This document shows positions 47,951-58,379 of a stretch of DNA of 64,000 nucleotides, in pieces (the first letter of the stretch is position 1; each line of letters starts with the position of its first letter). Source of the DNA: Cercis canadensis (taxonomy: Eukaryota; Streptophyta; Magnoliopsida; Fabales; Fabaceae); contig QAOA01002360.1 of NCBI GenBank assembly GCA_003255065.1, positions 92,415 to 156,414 of the forward strand. The letters are read 5' to 3'. Both the position numbers and the translations under genes were made by a program. A model generated the notes under the pieces. The model made no database searches. It worked only from the letters and a program-made list of their open reading frames with translations, and was not told the DNA's origin.

Positions 47951-48296
47951 AATTAATTATCACTTTGTGCATGACTTAGGTTTTAATAAAGCATTGCGAG
48001 TATCCACTAACAAAGTGTTGACTCAGTGGAAGCAGGCCAAACTCGAAAACATTTTAAGCCAAAGGTCATGAGTTTGAATAGTTGGAGTCACCACTTATTA
48101 GGACGGATTTATCGGTTACTACTCCCATCCCGAACAGAAATTAGTCTTATATCCAAAGAGTGTGTGGATACCCTAGGTGTAAACCAAAAAAAAAAAAAAA
48201 AACAGCATTTGCGAGTATCCCATGTTCCCTCCACTCATCAGCTTGCTGATCTACTGACAAAGCCTCTCCCCGCAACATGGTTCCAGACTCTTTGAA
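47951..48296 (+). pseudogene. Ty1/copia RNase H C-terminal relic, split by a SINE
   Basis: Before the SINE the frame reads YHFVHDLGFNKALRVS. After it the same frame resumes (RVSHVPSTHQLADLLTKPLP), ending FQTL-stop at about 48294. This is the end of copia RNase H (family pattern HFVREK ... STxxQLADxxTKxL). A PPT-like TTGAGGGGGCAT follows at 48330-48341. The upstream polyprotein is missing. Confidence 0.85.
48006..48204 (+). mobile_element. SINE inserted in the copia relic
   Basis: About 200 bp flanked by direct repeats GCATTGCGAGTATCC (47991-48005) and GCATTTGCGAGTATCC (48205-48220). It has tRNA-like promoter words near its start (TTGACTCAGTGG, box A-like; AGGTCATGAGTTTGAAT, box B-like) and ends in an A-run (about 48185-48202). 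All three hallmarks of a plant tRNA-derived SINE are present, on the plus strand. Confidence 0.82.
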
Positions 48297-48337
48297 GCAA
48301 GATTGGTGTGGTTGATCCCTCTACCATCTTGAGGGGG

Positions 48338-48545
48338 CATAAAGGAGAGTTAGTTGATTTTAGTTAGATAAATATATTATTCTGTATCTTATCCTTAGAG
48401 TTAGTTCAGTTTGTTAGATTCAAATATAGAATCGTTCAAAGTATATTCTAGTGTTAGTTACACTAGTGCTTCCGTATATATTCACAATACTTCATTCAAT
48501 ACAATTAAGATATTCTCTTTGTATCGTTTCCTGTAGAAAACATCT
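48338..48545 (+). repeat. Probable copia LTR remnant
   Basis: Directly follows the polypurine-like GAGGGGGCAT and contains TATATT/TTCATTCAATACAA words common at the 3' half of copia LTRs. Its ends are not certain. Confidence 0.5.
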
Positions 48546-49653
48546 ATTTCATCTTGGATAACTTGTACTTAAGTAAAAATACAATGGTATTTCTCCTAAA
48601 AAATGTAGTCGAATAGGTTATCATTTTTCAAATATTACAGATTATTCAATATTTTTTTTTTTGATAACGAACGAGGGACCAACTCCATTTTTTAAATTTG
48701 GGGTGATCTATCCTTGTTTTAGAGGTCCAGCTGTCGAAGCATCTACAGTTGTAGCTTTATATGGTGAAGCACTCTGAGACCCTCATTTTATCAATAAAAA
48801 CTCAATTTCATTATAACAAATTGTGCTTAGTTAGCTTATATGTAAAATATGATACTCTGCTTGAAAAGATTGTTATTTTAAGGGTCCGTTTGTTTTTCAA
48901 AAAATAGCTTACTGGAAAATGTTTTCATGATTTTGTATTGTTTGGGGTTGTTTAGTTACCGAAAATGTAGGTTGGATCATGGAAAATAGGGACTTCACAG
49001 GTGGCTGTTCACTGCATGATACTGTTGCAAACAGTGCATGCGTGCTTTACTGAAAAAGAAATAAACTCAGGAAGCTAGTAACAAAATAATAATAATCATC
49101 GATTTAGAAAATTTGATAAAATAAATTTTGAAAAATAAATTTATGACTGATGATAGTCTTTTTCTAATCTTTGGGCTTATTCGCTGGATAAGAAAAAATT
49201 TATTATTTGTGCTCATTTTTACATATATAAAAATATTAAGAACTTTACCAATTTTTTGATTAACTTATACTAACAGGAAAAATAAAAATCAAATGCTGGA
49301 TTTGGTCGAATATAACGGCATTTTTTTTTTATATTTTTGAAAAAGTATGAATCAATATGTGTAAAAAAAGAAAAAATTCTACACCAAACAAAGAAAGAAC
49401 GTTTTCCACATGATTGAAAAAGTAAGAATCAGTTGAAAAAATGTTTGATGTTAAAATATTGAAGTATGCCACTCTATGATTGTTTTATAAGAAATAAAAA
49501 GAAAAAACCACATACAACAATGCAAATATATATTATCTTATTCTTTCATCTATTCAGAAGTAATTCATTTTAGTATTATAAAATAATTCCATACTTCTAT
49601 CTTTAAATGACAAAAATTTGCCACATTCCACTTCATGCTAGGGCTCATTTTAT
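48546..49653. other. No gene seen
   Basis: AT-rich. 48890-49400 may be a decayed hAT-type MITE: GGGTCCGTTTG near the left, and CCAAACAAAG near 49385 as loose inverted ends. Confidence 0.35.
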
Positions 49654-49760
49654 TCCTTTTCGTTGCACTGGACCTTCAAACCCCATATGTGTGGCTTGTA
49701 AATGATTGCACATAGTATCCAAAGAAATAGGATAGCAGTTTGGGAGGGCCACATAACCAT
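49654..49760 (-). pseudogene. 5' stub of RLP family A
   Basis: ATG 49760 followed by about 35 codons matching the signal peptide and QCNEK of the intact RLP, then homology stops abruptly at about 49654. The TATA box (49823-49830, TATAAATA on minus) and upstream region are kept, so transcription could still start here, into unrelated AT-rich sequence. Confidence 0.85.
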
Positions 49761-49822
49761 GACTGCACAAAAATAGGGCTAGCTCAAGGTGGTTCCTGAG
49801 AAATGATTATGCCCACCACATA

Positions 49823-49830
49823 TATTTATA
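49823..49830 (-). promoter_or_regulatory. TATA box of the RLP family A stub
   Basis: TATAAATA on minus, 63-70 bp upstream of ATG 49760; same context as the copies at 1987 and 32971. Confidence 0.5.
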
Positions 49831-49849
49831 GAGTTAGAGTTGGTATTCA

Positions 49850-52800
49850 ATATTTAGTTAGCATGCAAAAATATAATTTTTTTTTGAGATAATAAGAATA
49901 TTAAAGGTTTAAATATTTTCATATATGGCAATACATGATTTGGTTACTGTGTAAAATTCTTTTACACTATGGATCAAAATTAAACCATATGAGTAGTAGT
50001 AGTAGTAGTATGATATTACTTAGCAAAATGTAAACAAATTTTTTTCTTTATCACCAGCTCTTACTTTTTTATAATCTCATTTTTAAAAATATTGCTTTAG
50101 TACTATACTTTTTTTTTTTTTTTTAATAATCTTTCTCTTCCCTGCCCTTTTTCTCAATTTTGTAATTGTAACAGTACTTTAGCTTTATTAATCTAATATT
50201 CTTCGTATTATTTCTTTTTAAATAGTGAACTTTGTCTATTTAAAGAAAAAAAAATAACATATTCTTAGATTTGGATCAAAAGTTTTTAGAGTTTTAGGTA
50301 CAACCCATTTGTAGATTTTTCCAAATATGAATTTTCAAATGGATCTCTAGACGGATGCGGACATTTCTCTCTCTTACTGTCATTTATTTGGTGTAAATGA
50401 TTGATAGAAATTTTCATAAGTCCATCTTAAAAATAATAACAGAAAGATCAGCGAAACTCCAACTTCCCACCTCAACGAAAAATAATGCCAACAAACCAAG
50501 AAGAAGACTCTCAGATAGTGACTGCATGGACCACAATGTCCCTCCCATAGACTAGAATATTTGCATTATCTGCAAGAAATTTCAGCATAAAAAACATACA
50601 AGCTATAGATATCATGGACCAGAAACCTAGCTCCTAAATCGTGGACAATATTTCTCGTGATTTCAAGATAGCATACGTAAAGAAAACCCAACTTCTAAAT
50701 TGAGATTTTGGTTTTTCCTTCACATATTAAAATTTAGTTTCTTGTTTCTCTTTTATATATGGGTTGGGCTCTAGCTATACTCGTTAAGGGAGATATTTTT
50801 ATAGGTGAGTCTCCCTTTTTGAGTCTGTGGAATATATGCGATAATATGCAAAAGAAGTTTTTTTTTTTTGTTTTATTTATGGCAAAGCATTGTTGAATTA
50901 ATAGAGTTTCATGACTTGGACCTTTTTTCTTTTGTGTTTCTTCTTTAATCTGCTTCTTCCTTCACCCAATATCTTCTTTTATGGCTACTTTTCAATTGAT
51001 CTTGACGAAAAATACTTTTGGACGGGCTGTTGCCGTGCTCCATTAGTAATTCAATTACCTACACAAATGACATTTTCACTTGACTAGGGAAGTTTTGTAA
51101 TATGTCCCCTATATTTATCCTTTCCAGCTTTGCTGTTAATTAAACTGAAGAGAAGCACCAATAGATTTCTAGTTGATGTAGATTAATGACTTCTAGTCCT
51201 TACTGCTAGATGGATGCAGACATTTATGGCTCTTATTTTCATTTATTTGATAAATAATTAAGAGAAATTTTCATTGGTCCATCTAAAAAATGAAAATGAT
51301 AAGAGAAAGATCAGTGAAACTCCAACTTTGAAAAATAATGGAAGCCAAGAACAAGGACTCTTGAATCGTGACTGCACGGACCGCAATGTCTCTCCCAAAG
51401 ACTAATTCATTTGGAAATGTTGTTTTAGGATAGCCAAATTTGTTACTACTGATAGAGAACAAATAATTAACAAGTTTAAATTCTTTAATCATACAAGTAA
51501 ACATTTTCTTTTAAAAATTCAAAATATCTCATTCAACACAATTACCAAAGAAATTTTTTCCAAACGAGTCAAATACGCTGTTCTAGTTTTTCCATCTGAC
51601 TTTTCTTTATTTTATTGAAATAAATGCCACTAACGACATATACCTAATGAAGAAAATTTCAGTAAGGAAAAAGTCAAACAAAGATAAACTTGCCACTATA
51701 ATCTCTTCCATACATGACTTAACCTTTCATCATTATTTTCCATAAAATTCCTATCTGGATCTTGATGCGCTAATTTCATTTTTTCTCTTAGGTGATTTTT
51801 CACGTCTATATAATTGTACTTACATAATAAATTTAAATTTCCATATTGAAACAATAAAAATTAAAGCCATGGATGATTAGAACTAGTAAAATGGGTTAGG
51901 TCAATGAGCTTGTTTATTTTAGCTTGTAAAAACATTAGGTTGAGCCATAGAAATTTTGGCCCAAATAGAATTGTGCTAATTTGACCCAGTTCCAATAGAC
52001 GTTTTTTTTGTTTTGAGATTAGACCACACTACCAAATTATATTAATAAGTGTTATTTGAAATTATAAATTATTACAATTTGTTTTATTACTTATGCCTCT
52101 TCATTTTAAATTTACACTTAGATGTATTATTTTTTATATATCTTTAATTCTTTATTTTAATTTTATTTATTACTTTATGCATGTTTTGTTTTGTTCAATT
52201 AGATTTATTAACAAATTAGCCTAAAATAGCTAAAATAACTAAAGAAAAAAAAATTAAACTCTTATTAGTTTTTAGCTTTATTATAAATAAAAATGGTTTA
52301 ATACTGTGGGTGAGTTTCATACTGTGGCCAAAATCTTAATAATGTAAATGAAAGAAAATTAAAAAGGTAACATATAAATTTATTATATATTTTTACATAC
52401 ATATATACTTTTATTTTAACAAAAAAAAATTAAAAATAAATTTTTACATTAAGGCCGAGTTGGCCTGATAGCTCACCATAGGGCTAATCTAAGTTAACCA
52501 TAAGCTAGCCTAGCCCAAAAATTGTCTTTGGCCCTATCGATTAGACCGGGCCAACCTGATTGCCACATCTATATAAAAAGAAAAATTGTTTAAGTTACTT
52601 TTATTAGGTAAAGTCAAATGAAAAAGTGTAAAAATATCATTGTCATTTACATTGGACAGAGAGATTTCACAAACTACAAATCTCAAATGCTTGTTGTCGT
52701 TTAGAATTCAACAAATATTCTCACTAAGAAGATACTTACTGCTTGTCCTTTCCTTCTTTTCAAGGTTTCATTTATCTTCTTAGAGCTGCAAAAAGTATGA

Positions 52801-52917
52801 ATTTTCAAATCGTTTGTTGGTCAAAACCCTAAATTTACCTATAGTTTCAATAAATTGATTCTATTGTCAAACCAAACATTTATACTTTGCATCCATCAAA
52901 TAACTGTTGTATTTTTT
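49850..52917. repeat. Duplicated blocks: upstream A, F, B, C, D, truncated family B promoter, 3.8-kb block, J
   Basis: In order: 49850-50290 (as 2000-2470), 50440-50690 (F), 50692-51240 (B, C), 51240-51500 (D), 51490-51735 (family B promoter, truncated), 51735-52290 (as 3825-4380), 52310-52600 (as 38320-38870), 52705-52917 (J). No gene. The family B ATG region has been deleted. Confidence 0.7.
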
Positions 52918-53388
52918 NNNNNNNNNNNNNNNNNNNNNNNNNNNNNNNNNNNNNNNNNNNNNNNNNNNNNNNNNNNNNNNNNNNNNNNNNNNNNNNNNNN
53001 NNNNNNNNNNNNNNNNNNNNNNNNNNNNNNNNNNNNNNNNNNNNNNNNNNNNNNNNNNNNNNNNNNNNNNNNNNNNNNNNNNNNNNNNNNNNNNNNNNNN
53101 NNNNNNNNNNNNNNNNNNNNNNNNNNNNNNNNNNNNNNNNNNNNNNNNNNNNNNNNNNNNNNNNNNNNNNNNNNNNNNNNNNNNNNNNNNNNNNNNNNNN
53201 NNNNNNNNNNNNNNNNNNNNNNNNNNNNNNNNNNNNNNNNNNNNNNNNNNNNNNNNNNNNNNNNNNNNNNNNNNNNNNNNNNNNNNNNNNNNNNNNNNNN
53301 NNNNNNNNNNNNNNNNNNNNNNNNNNNNNNNNNNNNNNNNNNNNNNNNNNNNNNNNNNNNNNNNNNNNNNNNNNNNNNNNNNNNNNNN
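52918..53388. other. Assembly gap (471 N)
   Basis: Run of N. Any ORF spanning it is an artefact. Confidence 0.98.
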
Positions 53389-53884
53389 CTTTTTTTTTAA
53401 TTCAATTTTTTAATTATAAATTAATTATTATTTATTATTTAAAAATAAAAATTGGCAATAATCAAATTGTATACTATTTGATTTATTAAAAATATTTTTA
53501 AGTAAGAAGAATAAATTTTTAACCAATTAATAATGATAATATATATTGAGCTATTGAGTATTGACAATAAGTAATTATTTTAACCCATTAATTGATTAAG
53601 CATATTGACTTTTTCTTTGCCACCAACCCCCACCCCACCTATCTTGAAAGTATTCACAACAGGTGATTGCATGGCAAAAGAGTATGAGCACAAAACAGTA
53701 CTCTGCTTCTTTTATGTGACAGTATGGGCAAAATAGTAAATTAATTCCTTACCTCTCCAAACCCCCAATTTGGGGGGTTGAAATTTGTGGATAAAAAAAG
53801 GAGTGCAAGGGTTAGAGTTTAACCCCTAGTTTCCTTTCCTTTTCAAACTTAAAACTCTCAAACAAGAGAGTGGGCTCTCTTACA
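53389..53884. other. Sequence inserted relative to block J/K; no gene seen
   Basis: Not present in the paralogs at 39.6-40.0 or 47.65 kb. It ends (CTCTTACACCC) exactly where TAAATGAATTATT resumes paralogy. Contains an inverted word pair CAACCCCCCAAATTGGGGG-like at about 53760-53781. The left end is in the gap. Confidence 0.45.
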
Positions 53885-55020
53885 CCCTAAATGAATTATT
53901 CACTATAAAAAGTCCGGGAGACGTTAACTTTGAGATTGAAGTAGGAAATCTGGCCAAGCCACTCTTTCTTCCACTCTCTAAATAAATTACTTGTCCATGA
54001 TTCATTAAGAACTATGAGTTTATGGAATTTGTGCATGCACAAAGAAATATGTTAATGTTAGGTTGTACTAATAATTATTGTTGGGACACACTTCGTTATG
54101 CCTCATCTCTTTGACATAGGCATCAACAAGGGTTTTTGCTTATGCCAGGGTTTCCTCTGAAATAGTGCTGCAGTCTTAATCTCTCTGTCAGGGTTTCTTT
54201 GGTATAATCATGTCGTCTCTTGGTCTTCCTAGTATTTGGTCAACTTATCTAAATGGATGACGAACTGAGATGTGGTATACTCAAACTTTTTTATAGTGGT
54301 TAGTTCTAAAATTTTGCGCTATAATTGTATCCAATTGGGGTAAATCCTCTTGGATACGTCAATGAATGCAGGCACCCTGAAGTTTTTCAAGTGATGGGAC
54401 TGAAGCATTGATCCGCAGGCATTATAGTTCAATGATATAAGAATGTGGATTATGATCTGGGTTTTGGAAGTAGATGAGTTAATGAGGGGATATAAGTCTT
54501 CTTAGATTGAATTATACTTCTTACACATTAGTATTCGTGCTTTTCGGAGATCTAAAAGAGTTGCATCCATGACTACTAGAGTGCTAAAATTGTTTTCTTT
54601 TGCATTGTGAACCTTCTCTTGATTGGGAACCATTGTTGGTCATCCAATTAAGTGACTTCTAAGGGTCTACCCATCCCATTTGTTCTCATTTTATCAGTTT
54701 TTGATATAATATTTTATCTGTTAGATTTTTTTTTTTTAAAAAAAAGAAGAGATAATTATTGTTAAGTCACTCAAATTACAAATAATTTTAAATAAATCAC
54801 TCAAAAAAGTTAAGTAGATCACAATTATTATTAAATTTTTAAAATTACCCTCCTTGATGACCACTTATTAGTATACACTAACCATTAGTTATCAACATAA
54901 AAATATAAAAATTTAATTAATAATAATTATGACGAACTTAAAAATATATTGTTTTGAGTGATCTAACAATAATTATCTAAAAAAATGAAGGCTTCGGCTT
55001 TGATGTGATCAATATTATAT
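53885..55020. repeat. Duplicated block K (copy 2)
   Basis: Matches 40010-41340. No gene recognised. Confidence 0.6.
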
Positions 55021-55029
55021 GGTAAACAT

Positions 55030-55979
55030 TGTCTTTTAAAACTTCAAAATATCTCATTCTACACAATTCCCAAAGAAAATTTTTCCAAACTAGTCAAATA
55101 CGCTGTTCTAATTTTTCCATCTGACTTTTCTTTATTTTACCAAAGAAAATGCCGTAGATTACTTTTCTTTATTTTACTGAAGAAAATGCCACTAACGACA
55201 TATACCTAATGAAGAAAATTTCGGTAAGGAAAAAGTCAAACAAAGAAAAACGTGCTACTATAATCTCTTCTATACATGACTTAACCTTTCATCATTATTT
55301 TCCTTAGTATCTTGTCAATTACTAACTACTGCGAAGAAAAAAGAAAAAATGCCCTATGAAAGACTTCTAACACAGAGCCATCAACATAATAGAATAAGTC
55401 TATGTTAAGTTTTAAATGCCAAATGGCCAGTAACTTAGTAGTACTAGATTATTCTCAAGACTTTTAAATTTTTTGTTTAAACTTATAGCTAAACCAAAAG
55501 TATCACAAAAAAGTATAATATTTAAGTATGTTTATATTTAGGAGGGGCTTCTGGTTTAAAATAGTTCAAAATTGACTTAACGACTGTAATTTGTTAGAAT
55601 TGTGAATTGTAGAACTGCAATTTCCTCAATTGTCACAACCACAAAGAAACTACAATCACAATTTGAAACTATGATTTTACTTTATAATGGAATATAATTA
55701 GTCCATTTCCCATCCCTTTCATTACCCTAAAGTTCTAGGACAATAATTGTCTCTTTAGCAAATAATATTCAAAACCTTCCCATGTTCATTCCCCTTTCTA
55801 TGTTTTGTTTAAAAAAAAAAAAAAATTGGTCANTCTCTCTCTCTCTCTTTCTCTCCTCTCTCTATTCTTTACATTCTCATTTCTCACCTTTCTTACCAAG
55901 CTGACTCTTAAATATAAGCAGTAGGCATTCATGATATTTTGCCCATGTTACCTGTCTTGTACTTTTGCAAGTAGGCACC
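55030..55979 (+). promoter_or_regulatory. Promoter block of RLP family B (copy 3)
   Basis: Colinear with 2770-3732 and 41490-42472, with TATA-like AAATATAA at 55910-55917, 63 bp before the ATG. A single N (55833) sits at the start of the CT-rich tract. Confidence 0.5.
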
Positions 55980-56100
55980 ATGAGAACTGTTAACATTTTT
56001 TCACAGCTATCACTCCTCATTGCAGCTTTTACTTTTAGCTTCCATACAGCAAACTTTGTTACCGCTTGCATTGAAAGTGAGAGAGGAGCCCTTCTTAGAT
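55980..56100 (+). pseudogene. RLP family B signal peptide stub, fused to a FAR1 relic
   Basis: ATG 55980, signal peptide as in the 42473 copy, then the cap start CIESERGALLR. Homology ends at 56100, where FAR1-like sequence begins out of frame; the fused frame stops at 56153. As transcribed it would encode only a short secreted-type peptide of about 57 residues. Confidence 0.85.
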
Positions 56101-57480
56101 ATGAAACCTTCTCATGTATTTGTTCTTATAGTCATGAATTTGGGTGGTTATAATAATGCTGGATTTGATCGAACAGATCTTTACAATCATCTAGGGAAGG
56201 ACCAGAAGGAAACAACAGTAGACAATGATGCAATGGCAACCTTGAACTATCTGAAATGTATGGGTAATCTTGACCCTCTACTGTTCATCAAATACACAAC
56301 TGATTGTAAGGGTGCACTAAAACATTTGTTCTAGGCTGATGGTATTAGTAGGGTAGTTTTGAAGCTTTCGGTGATGTGCTAGCCTTCCATACCACATAAA
56401 ATAAACAAGTATATATAGAATGCCCTTTATTATGTTTTCTGGAGTAAATCATCACAAACAGACAATTTATTTGCATGTGCCTTGATAGCTAATGAGACAG
56501 AGGAAACATATAATTGAGTGTTGGTGGTATTTAGGGAAGCAATACACAATAGGCGATCAGTCAATCATTACTGACAGTGACAAATCATGCGTGAAGCAGT
56601 TAAAAGGATATTTCAAAATGCAGTTCATAGGCTGTGTGCATAGCATCTTCTAAGGAATGCCCAAACTAATATTGGTGATATTAACTTTGATGAAAAATTT
56701 AAACAATGCATGATTGGACACTATAATGTTGATGAGTTTGAGTTAAAGTGGGCTTCAATGTGTAAAGAGTTTGGTGTTGTTGGAAATAAGTGGGTAGAGA
56801 AGATGTTTAGAAAGAAGGGCATGTGGGTAGTTGCATATTTACGTGGCAATTCTTTTGCTGGGATATGAACTACCTTATTATGTGAGGGGATGAATTGATA
56901 TATTAAAAACTTCATTGAGAAAAGCTCTAACTTAGTACATTTCTTGCATAAGTTCCAGAGGTTTATGAATCATTTTAGATTCAATGAATTGAAAGTAAAG
57001 TATAAATCATCGAATGGTGTTATTGTCCTTACCACTATATTGAAGTGTTTAGAGAGGACTGGTGCATATGTATAAATTAGACAACCTTTCTGAATTTATC
57101 ACAAGCAACTTACCTCTGTTGCAGCCTACTATGTGCCTAATTAGGACAATAGTACATCAAACAAGATATACACTGTAAAGAATTATTGCATTTTGAGAAA
57201 AAGGTGGACAGTTTGGATAAGAATGCAAGGAAAATTGATATGTCTAGTTTAGAGGAAGCCAACAACAAGCAAGTTTTTATGCTTAGACATGGAACTCTTA
57301 TTAAAAAATTGCAGGTGGTTTTACAATCTTGGTGCCAAGTCAAAGGAAAAATTTAATGGCACAAGGGAGAAAATTCGAAAGTTGATTGAGTAGCTGGAGG
57401 GTGCAGAAGGTTTGAAGAAAAGTGGTAACGAAGATTATACAACAGAGAGGGTTTTATATCTCATCGTTGTTAGAGCAAAA
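56101..57480 (+). pseudogene. FAR1/FHY3-related (MULE transposase-derived) pseudogene
   Basis: Relic of a FAR1-related protein, a plant family of transcription factors domesticated from Mutator transposases. Readable pieces: KPSHVFVLIVMNLGGYNN, GFDRTDLYNHLGKDQ, LDPLLFIKYTTD, then after a TAG (56332, Trp position) ADG; later NLFACALIANETEETYNW (the conserved region before the DDE aspartate), HLLRNAQTNIGD, and NKWVEKMFRKKGMWVVAYLRG (typical for the region before the SWIM domain). Stops and frameshifts are frequent. Similarity becomes weak after about 57140; the end is approximate. No intact start: the N-terminal FAR1 domain is missing. Confidence 0.85.
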
Positions 57481-58379
57481 GGACATCCTAGTGGAATTAA
57501 CTTATGATTGCAATTAACTTATGCAAGTTATGCTGGAATGTCTGCAGCTTTAGTTGTTCTAAGTGATGGAAATTTTGTTAGCTTTTAAGTTATGATTAAG
57601 GTTCTAATTCATTTTGGTGATTGCAAGTATTCCAGAAAGGGCAAACATGACAAACTGATGCACTTGCTTAATGGCTGGAAAGCCTATGCCAACCTCATTT
57701 GATGCAGAAGAGACGTTATGCATAATTGTTGCTGTTTTCATTTGCTCTATTTGTCATTGTAAACTATTTTTCTATTACAGTTGTATGGGCCCACAAAATG
57801 ACAAAGGCCCCATTTTTCCAAAGAGTAAAGTTGTGGCCTCTAAATAGTCATAATAATAGACATTTGGTCCAGCTCAATTAAGCAACAAGTCCTTGTGCTA
57901 CGTAACAAGCACAAGAAACATATGATAGAATAACAATAAAATGGGCTTAAAAGAACACTTCATTACAGGCTTCAAATGAAAGCCATAAACACTAATGAAG
58001 GCCCAAGACAAACATAAATTAGTTCATCAGAATCTAGATAATCATCTTCTATGTGTGCTCCCTTAAAGTAGTTCAGTTTCAAATTACCAAAAAAATATAT
58101 TGTATATACATATAAGCGAGGAAACAACAATATAAAATACACAAAATATAATGTAGTTCAGTTTCAATGTGAAACTTATGAACACAGGTGAGAAAAGAGA
58201 AGTAATTCATTAAGCAAAAAATTAGAGATTACAAAAGTAATCATCACTCTCACCTAGTCAACAAATTCCCAATTATACCTAATGTCTCTCACACAAAATA
58301 CATAATATAATGGTCAAAATACACAAGATACTTCAACTTTTACAAATTACAATTGCTCTCTATATTTTTCTAATTTGAA
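57481..58379. other. No gene seen
   Basis: AT-rich sequence between two transposase relics. No convincing frame or repeat found. Confidence 0.5.

Noticed and set aside
52855-53489. ORFs across the N run
   Set aside because: They consist of undetermined residues; an artefact of the gap.
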